A stretch of 12,904 nt of DNA from contig CAXKVV010002129.1 in the NCBI GenBank assembly GCA_964058805.1, positions 1-12,904 on the forward strand. The letters run 5' to 3'. Made by a program: the position numbers and the translations under genes. Under the pieces are notes generated by a model. It was not told the origin of the DNA, did not search any database, and saw nothing but the letters and a program-made list of their open reading frames with translations. Each line of letters starts with the position of its first letter. Position 1 is the first letter of the stretch. This DNA comes from Schoenoplectus triqueter (lineage: Eukaryota; Streptophyta; Magnoliopsida; Poales; Cyperaceae). Below, in pieces: positions 8,544 through 12,904 of the stretch.

Positions 8544-8549
8544 TTTATT
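8544..8549 (-). terminator. Candidate polyadenylation signal of the PPR gene
   Basis: TTTATT on the + strand reads AATAAA on the minus strand, about 210 bases past the PPR stop codon. It is the nearest canonical hexamer that gives an ordinary 3' UTR length. A second copy lies inside the MITE (8385-8390), so transcripts might also end there. Confidence 0.35.
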
Positions 8550-8758
8550 CACATACACAACAACATAAACCTAATAAAAATTACACACACAGGGCGAGCA
8601 TGCAAGAGAGAGAGTGTTGATTTCATATGTACAGTATATGCTTTTCCCCAACCTAACAATGAGATTCCACTGGAAATTTCTTGTTAATTATACGAGATAA
8701 CCAACAAACTAAACAACAGAAAATAAAGAACTCTCAAGTCGAATAAAAATATTTCCTA

Positions 8759-11104
8759 TTACCTCCCCATGGAAAAATGTTTAGGAGGTGACAATGATCT
8801 GAGCTCAGGGGCTGAGCTAGGAAACAACATGTTGAGCCTATGCATCAGCACGTCCCCTTTGGATGGTATCTCATTCAACAAAAACTGTTGTACAATCGGT
8901 TTCTTAAACCACTCCAAAACTGCATCTCCAGGTGCTCGCAAAACCACCTTACTAACTTCAAATGGCGACTCAAGAGATTCCAGAACTTGTGCCACAACCA
9001 TCTTGAGTGTGGGCCCAGTGACCAGCTTAATCCTGCGTGGCACCACCCCATAGTACAACATCCTCTTCCTAAACCTATGCAAGGTATGCACTACAGATAC
9101 CAAAGCAGCACCTACTGATAGATTTCTCACATCCAAAGACCATGCAATATGTTGGTCAAAAACTATGGCTTTCGGAAATAATTTGTTTTCATATGCCACT
9201 TTCCATATACACCTTGCACGGTTCATCTGTCCCATTAAAACTAAATAATTTAGTAGCACATTAACAAAATAACGGGCTGCATTTTCTTCAGATTCATAGT
9301 CTATCCCTTGAAAGAATTCTCGAACAAGAGACAAAACCGGTTTTTTCCTCTGTTCAGGCCCTGTGAACAAGTCACACAAAAACTCATGTGCCTTGTGGTT
9401 GGTGGTGCTAAGTATCTCCATGATGGCATGCTCATTAGCCTCCATCTGGCAACGCACCAGATGTGCAAGGATCGAGGTATAGAGAATCAAATCAACCTTC
9501 CCGGCAGACCCTACATAGATTTCAAGTAGGGGCCTGGCTGATTCGTACATACCAGTCTTCATGCAAGATTCAAATAGTTGCCTAATTATGAAGTTGTTGG
9601 TACGGATGCCGGCTGAGCCCATAAAATGAAGCCATTTTAACGCTAGTTCAGCTGATCCCTCTTTAATGTAAACCATTAACATATCACTTGCATTTACTTC
9701 TACAGGATAACCACTTGCTTTCATTTCAAGTAAAATCTTTGCAGCCTGATCAATCATTCTTTCCTTAGCTAAGAGAGTCAGTAAAGAGGTGAAGGTACCT
9801 AAACTAGGTCGAACACCTGCATTTACCATTGACCCATAAGCCCGCATGGCAGAGTCCACCTGACCAGCAGCTGAGTGCATCTCAACTAAACAAGCATAAG
9901 TGGCAGGAGTAGGAAAGAATCCAGCCTTCTCCATTTCATTAAATAAAGAGGCAGCAGCATCCAACTTACCTGACTTTGCGTTGGCCTCTACCATCATAGT
10001 GTAAAGGCTGAAATTGGGTCGAAACCCTACCATCTTCATTTCTTTCCACAGATTCATACCCGCATCCAACTTCCCAGCTTTAACCAAAGCCTCAATTATG
10101 GACGCATTTGTTGCATTAGTTGGTTTGTGACCCAAATTTTGCATCTCTCTATAAAGGCCCATCGCTGCATCTAATCTCCCAGCCTTTCCCGTGGAGTCAA
10201 CCAAGGATGAATAAATTCCAAAACAAGGTTTAGACCTGTTTTCAGCTTTCAATTTCATGTCACTGAATAGTTTTAGAGCTGAGTCAAGTCGGCCTGACTT
10301 AGCAAGAGCAGGTATCATCAATTCATAGGTCCCTGAATCTAGAGAACATTGGCTAGTCTCCATTGATTCATATATCTCAAAAGCCTTATAAGGAAGTCCC
10401 TTTGTCAGAAACAGATTAATCAAAGAATTAAAGGTTTGCGTTGTGAATTGGGTAAAGTTGCAATCTCTCAGCTTCTTGAAGCATGCAAAAGAAGGTTCTA
10501 GCAGGGAAGCATTTGCAAGCAACTGCACGGAAAGGTTGAGGGAAGGAGAGAAATGAGATAACAGCTCCTGATCCTTCTCCCCTGAAGAAAGCATTTCATC
10601 GAACAGGTTAAGGACATGCCCGGAATGGGCCGACCCCTCCAACCTCTGCAGAACTAAATTGAACAGAGGCTCAGACTGGAGCGGTTCACACCAGGTTTGC
10701 CTCCGGGCCCAGTTGAAGAGGGATAACGAAGGGGTCGGATCAGAGGAAGGCAAAGAAGAGATGGAAGAGAGGAGTAGGGACAGAGAAGGAGGAGAGGGAA
10801 GGGAGTCAAGGCGGGAGAGCAGGTCGGGCCCCCAAGGGTGGCGTAGAGCGAGAGAAGCAAGACGCGCGGCCGCTGCCGGACGGGAGACGGGTAAAGGCAC
10901 GGAGCCGGCGAGGAAGGTGGCATCTTGGCTGGGGATAACGGGTCGGGCGCCGGGGGAGGAAGAGATAACGGAGCCTGATTCGTCTAGGTAGTCTACGGTC
11001 TCTGTCCATTGGGGAGGAGTACTGGTGGCGTAGGGTTTGGGTAGTACTGGGGTTTTGGTGGCGAAGATGGAGATGAGATGGCGTGATCGAAGGAGACGAA
11101 GCAT
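8759..11104 (-). CDS. EMB2217: PPR protein with SMR-like C-terminus, probably mitochondrial, EMB2217-like, 781 aa
   Basis: A single intronless frame, as usual for plant PPR genes. The N-terminus (MLRLLRSRHLISIFATK) is rich in R, L and S without acidic residues, consistent with a mitochondrial targeting peptide. A low-complexity S/P/A region runs to about 130. About nine or ten PPR motifs follow: clear ones start near 223, 258, 296, 331, 366, 401 and 436, weaker ones near 471, 504 and 539. They show the usual GKLDAA-LF-EM pattern. The C-terminus (about 655-745) resembles an SMR domain: LDVRNLSVGAAL at 657-668 and VTGP at 695-698 stand where LDLHG and TGxG occur in typical members, so the nuclease-type residues are degenerate. 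PPR-SMR proteins bind organelle RNA. The conserved tail (FRKRMLYYGV, WFKKPIVQQFLLNEIP) most resembles Arabidopsis At1g79490/EMB2217 from memory, so the symbol is provisional. The first 500 bases are GC-rich, the rest is not. Confidence 0.93.
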   Translation of the reverse strand: MLRLLRSRHLISIFATKTPVLPKPYATSTPPQWTETVDYLDESGSVISSSPGARPVIPSQDATFLAGSVPLPVSRPAAAARLASLALRHPWGPDLLSRLDSLPSPPSLSLLLSSISSLPSSDPTPSLSLFNWARRQTWCEPLQSEPLFNLVLQRLEGSAHSGHVLNLFDEMLSSGEKDQELLSHFSPSLNLSVQLLANASLLEPSFACFKKLRDCNFTQFTTQTFNSLINLFLTKGLPYKAFEIYESMETSQCSLDSGTYELMIPALAKSGRLDSALKLFSDMKLKAENRSKPCFGIYSSLVDSTGKAGRLDAAMGLYREMQNLGHKPTNATNASIIEALVKAGKLDAGMNLWKEMKMVGFRPNFSLYTMMVEANAKSGKLDAAASLFNEMEKAGFFPTPATYACLVEMHSAAGQVDSAMRAYGSMVNAGVRPSLGTFTSLLTLLAKERMIDQAAKILLEMKASGYPVEVNASDMLMVYIKEGSAELALKWLHFMGSAGIRTNNFIIRQLFESCMKTGMYESARPLLEIYVGSAGKVDLILYTSILAHLVRCQMEANEHAIMEILSTTNHKAHEFLCDLFTGPEQRKKPVLSLVREFFQGIDYESEENAARYFVNVLLNYLVLMGQMNRARCIWKVAYENKLFPKAIVFDQHIAWSLDVRNLSVGAALVSVVHTLHRFRKRMLYYGVVPRRIKLVTGPTLKMVVAQVLESLESPFEVSKVVLRAPGDAVLEWFKKPIVQQFLLNEIPSKGDVLMHRLNMLFPSSAPELRSLSPPKHFSMGR

Positions 11105-11322
11105 GGTCGAGTGCAGTAGTGCCTATCCTTCGACGTTTTCTTTTCTTGACTGTGGAAACCCCAAATAGTTTACCATCTATGATTTGAAATCCTACTACTC
11201 AGCGTGCAGCGTAGCATATTGTCCATCGGATTTGCGTGAGATACGTACAAACTCGATCTCAAATCTCAAAGCCTCTATAATCCAAGGGCGTACCGTACAT
11301 GCTGTATAGAGCGGAATGAACT

Positions 11323-11385
11323 CTGCTCTTTCATGATCCAACGGTTCTCTTCAGTGTTTTTCAACTGTTGGATCAAAAGGAGCAG
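11323..11385. repeat. Foldback with arms of about 23 bp upstream of the PPR gene
   Basis: CTGCTCTTTCATGATCCAAC at the start of the left arm (11323-11346) pairs with the right arm (11363-11385, ending AAAAGGAGCAG) with a 16-base loop. About 19 of 24 positions match, including an unbroken TGATCCAAC/GTTGGATCA. It is likely the remnant of a small inverted-repeat element. A hairpin RNA is possible, but mature-miRNA features cannot be judged. Confidence 0.6.
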
Positions 11386-11406
11386 GGTTGTAGATTTTCA
11401 CCCGCG

Positions 11407-11418
11407 GAATTCGAATTC
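11407..11418. repeat. GAATTCGAATTC palindrome
   Basis: Twelve-base perfect palindrome made of two adjacent GAATTC units, between the two foldbacks. No known role is implied. Confidence 0.5.
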
Positions 11419-11447
11419 TCTCAAGTAATTCACTTCAATGGTAAACA

Positions 11448-11517
11448 GTACTCATGAATTTAAACACTGATCGTAATACCGTTTCTTCAATAACTTTCAA
11501 TTTCATTTCCTGAGTAC
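11448..11517. repeat. 70-bp imperfect inverted repeat
   Basis: GTACTCATGAATTTAAA (11448-11464) and TTTCATTTCCTGAGTAC (11501-11517) are inverted copies at 14 of 17 positions. It may be a MITE remnant; no target-site duplication was identified. Confidence 0.4.
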
Positions 11518-11535
11518 CCAAAGGATACGGGCCCA

Positions 11536-12400
11536 TAGAACAGGAGTATGAGGATTCCAATGATTCTATTCTATGGTAACACTACTTTCCACAAAAATTA
11601 AAGAATTGAAGTAATAAACTAAGAGAAAGGAAAATAAAGACAAAACTTGGCTTCCGCTAATGCTAGTGCTTCCTAAAAAAATATGGAACTGGAATTCCAC
11701 ACCTTTTCTAATCTTTGAGTTGACGTCAATGATATCTAAATGCAGCTAGTTTATATATGCTCTTTATGATGGAAAATTTATTTATGAGATTTTATTAACA
11801 TTATTAACAAGTCTAGGGCGAGAGGTATCCCCACAACAGTAAACATTTAGTTAAAATAAATTTTTAATTAATGACAAAACAAGGGCACCGATATGAAAAA
11901 TTGCATTCAAAATTCAAATGGAAAATTTCATACGAAATTTAAAGTTGAATTATTTGATTCATCACAGGCTACTGGCAGAACCAGTTTATTGCAATATAAA
12001 CTGATTTCTTAACTTTAAACAAGTGATTTAAACATTGTAATATAAAGTGATTTCTTAACTTCATTGAACTTTCTAATAGACATCGATCTCACGAGGAAAA
12101 CAACGAAGTAATCAAAATTTCTCACGTCCAGAAGTGTGCCAAATAAAAAAAATGGTTTCCCCCTCTAATATATGAAATGCTAATTTAAAAAAAAAATCTG
12201 TTATTGTTTCCTCAAAAAAAAATCACTTATTGTAAAATAAAAATAACAAGATAACAACAAGAGAGGGATCTTATTGTTCTCTTCTTTTGAAATTTAAAGA
12301 AGACTTATATTTCATAGAGATGATAATATAAAAAATAACAATATAAAATCTTGCAAAAATGTACATCTTACGGACACCAAATTTAGAAAAAACAATCCGG
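11536..12400. other. AT-rich spacer, no gene recognised
   Basis: No coding region is supported. Contents are a perfect TTGACGTCAA palindrome (11720-11729, bZIP-type TGACGTCA core), the tandem duplication at 11993-12061, and long A/T runs after 12120. The 12400-12490 and 12540-12640 segments downstream are less AT-biased and may be untranslated sequence of a neighbouring minus-strand gene. Confidence 0.55.
11993..12061 (+). repeat. Tandem duplication, 23-bp unit, 46-bp period
   Basis: A unit ending TGATTTCTTAACTT at 11993-12015 recurs at 12039-12061 with 22 of 23 bases identical (one C/G difference). A partial echo (AAGTGATTTAAA) lies between the copies, which suggests an older, longer repeat. 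Confidence 0.85.
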
Positions 12401-12747
12401 GGGGTTCCATCATGATTCTCCATGACGTTGAATAGCTCATAGCTGATTCAGATTTTCTTCAAAGTGTAGCGTCTGTAGGATTCATATGATAAAAAAAACA
12501 TTACAAGTTCACAAAAAGATGGAAACAATAAGGAAAGACGATATACATTTCAGGAGCGGTTTTTTCTTTTCCATATGCAAGTTTGAATGAGCCCATGCAG
12601 GACACCAAATTGTCATTTTGGTACTTATGTCATTCATTTCCAGTAGGAAGTAGTTTAAAAAAAATTTACTTGAAGAAATAATAAAGCCAAACCCTACGGA
12701 AAAAAAAAATTCAAAAAACCATTTGCCCATTTTGAAATCAGTGTAGA

Positions 12748-12816
12748 TCACAAGGCAAACAAAAGGCTGAGAAGTTCAGGTCCGAAGAATGTGGATGCAT
12801 GTTTTATGGAATCAAC
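12748..12816 (-). CDS. Candidate terminal exon of an unidentified minus-strand gene (partial)
   Basis: On the minus strand a plausible acceptor (GATTGTGCAG, 12817-12826) is followed by an open stretch encoding VDSIKHASTFFGPELL and then SLLFAL before a TGA. The 22 residues alternate hydrophobic and polar in a protein-like way, and the base composition is richer in G/C than the flanks. The sequence upstream (12827-12904) looks intronic and leaves the window, so the rest of the gene cannot be seen and the reading phase is unproven. I do not recognise the family. It could be chance. Confidence 0.3.
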   Translation of the reverse strand, partial: VDSIKHASTFFGPELLSLLFAL

Positions 12817-12904
12817 CTGCACAATCATCTCCCACCAAAGTTTTAAGAAAATAGTAAGGGAACAAAAAAGTACATGTTAAGAACTGAAGTACAATAGATG
12901 CCTG

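Larger units (their letters stand above)
11105..11530 (-). promoter_or_regulatory. Upstream region of the PPR gene
   Basis: This holds the 5' UTR and proximal promoter on the minus strand. I see no convincing TATA box at a suitable distance, as is common for constitutively expressed PPR genes. TGGGCC (minus strand, 11530-11535), a site-II-like element frequent in promoters of organelle-protein genes, lies about 425 bp upstream of the ATG. The foldback at 11323-11385 is within the region. Confidence 0.4.

Noticed and set aside
10659..10991. 110-codon + strand frame opposite the PPR gene start
   Set aside because: A shadow of the GC-rich 5' end of the PPR coding sequence; its R/E/G-rich content simply mirrors the codons of the real gene.
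1..12904. tRNA, rRNA, CRISPR array or viral insertion
   Set aside because: No box A/B tRNA pattern, no conserved rRNA stretch, no spaced identical repeats, and no reverse transcriptase, integrase, coat or movement-protein motifs were seen.

Overview
The window is nuclear DNA of a flowering plant. It has one gene interrupted by GT-AG introns, one long intronless pentatricopeptide-repeat (PPR) gene, very AT-rich spacers, a long AT microsatellite and several short terminal-inverted-repeat elements. The PPR gene is clearly GC-rich at its 5' end and AT-richer toward its 3' end. That is common in monocots but does not settle the lineage, and I cannot name the species.

Layout. Bases 1-4570 are a gene-poor spacer. 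It holds a decayed hAT-like element (35-506, with near-perfect 8-bp flanking duplications), a second inverted-repeat element (589-919), an (AT)38 tract (1170-1245), a short tandem duplication (1774-1829) and an orphan promoter-like cluster near 2991-3025. A five-exon gene on the + strand (CDS 4695-7884, TATA box at 4571) encodes an intact 369-aa zinc-dependent alcohol dehydrogenase of the cinnamyl alcohol dehydrogenase (CAD) family. Its first intron is 1,658 bp. After its polyadenylation signal comes a convergent spacer with a 186-bp hAT-like MITE (8314-8499). A minus-strand, intronless 781-aa PPR protein with a degenerate SMR-like C-terminus follows (8759-11104). It is probably mitochondrial and resembles Arabidopsis EMB2217. 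Bases 11105-12904 are the upstream region of that gene. They contain foldback sequences, a 46-bp tandem duplication and, at the right edge, a possible last exon of another minus-strand gene that runs out of the window.

The two main genes are convergent neighbours with no evident functional link: one is an NADPH-dependent aldehyde/alcohol oxidoreductase of specialised metabolism, the other an organelle RNA-binding protein. I found no tRNA, rRNA, CRISPR array, viral gene or bacterial-type operon, and no evidence of a new multi-gene system. The points most worth checking are the non-lignin active-site signature of the CAD-like enzyme, the unusual PPR code and degenerate SMR domain, the short elements with target-site duplications, and the candidate exon at the right edge.
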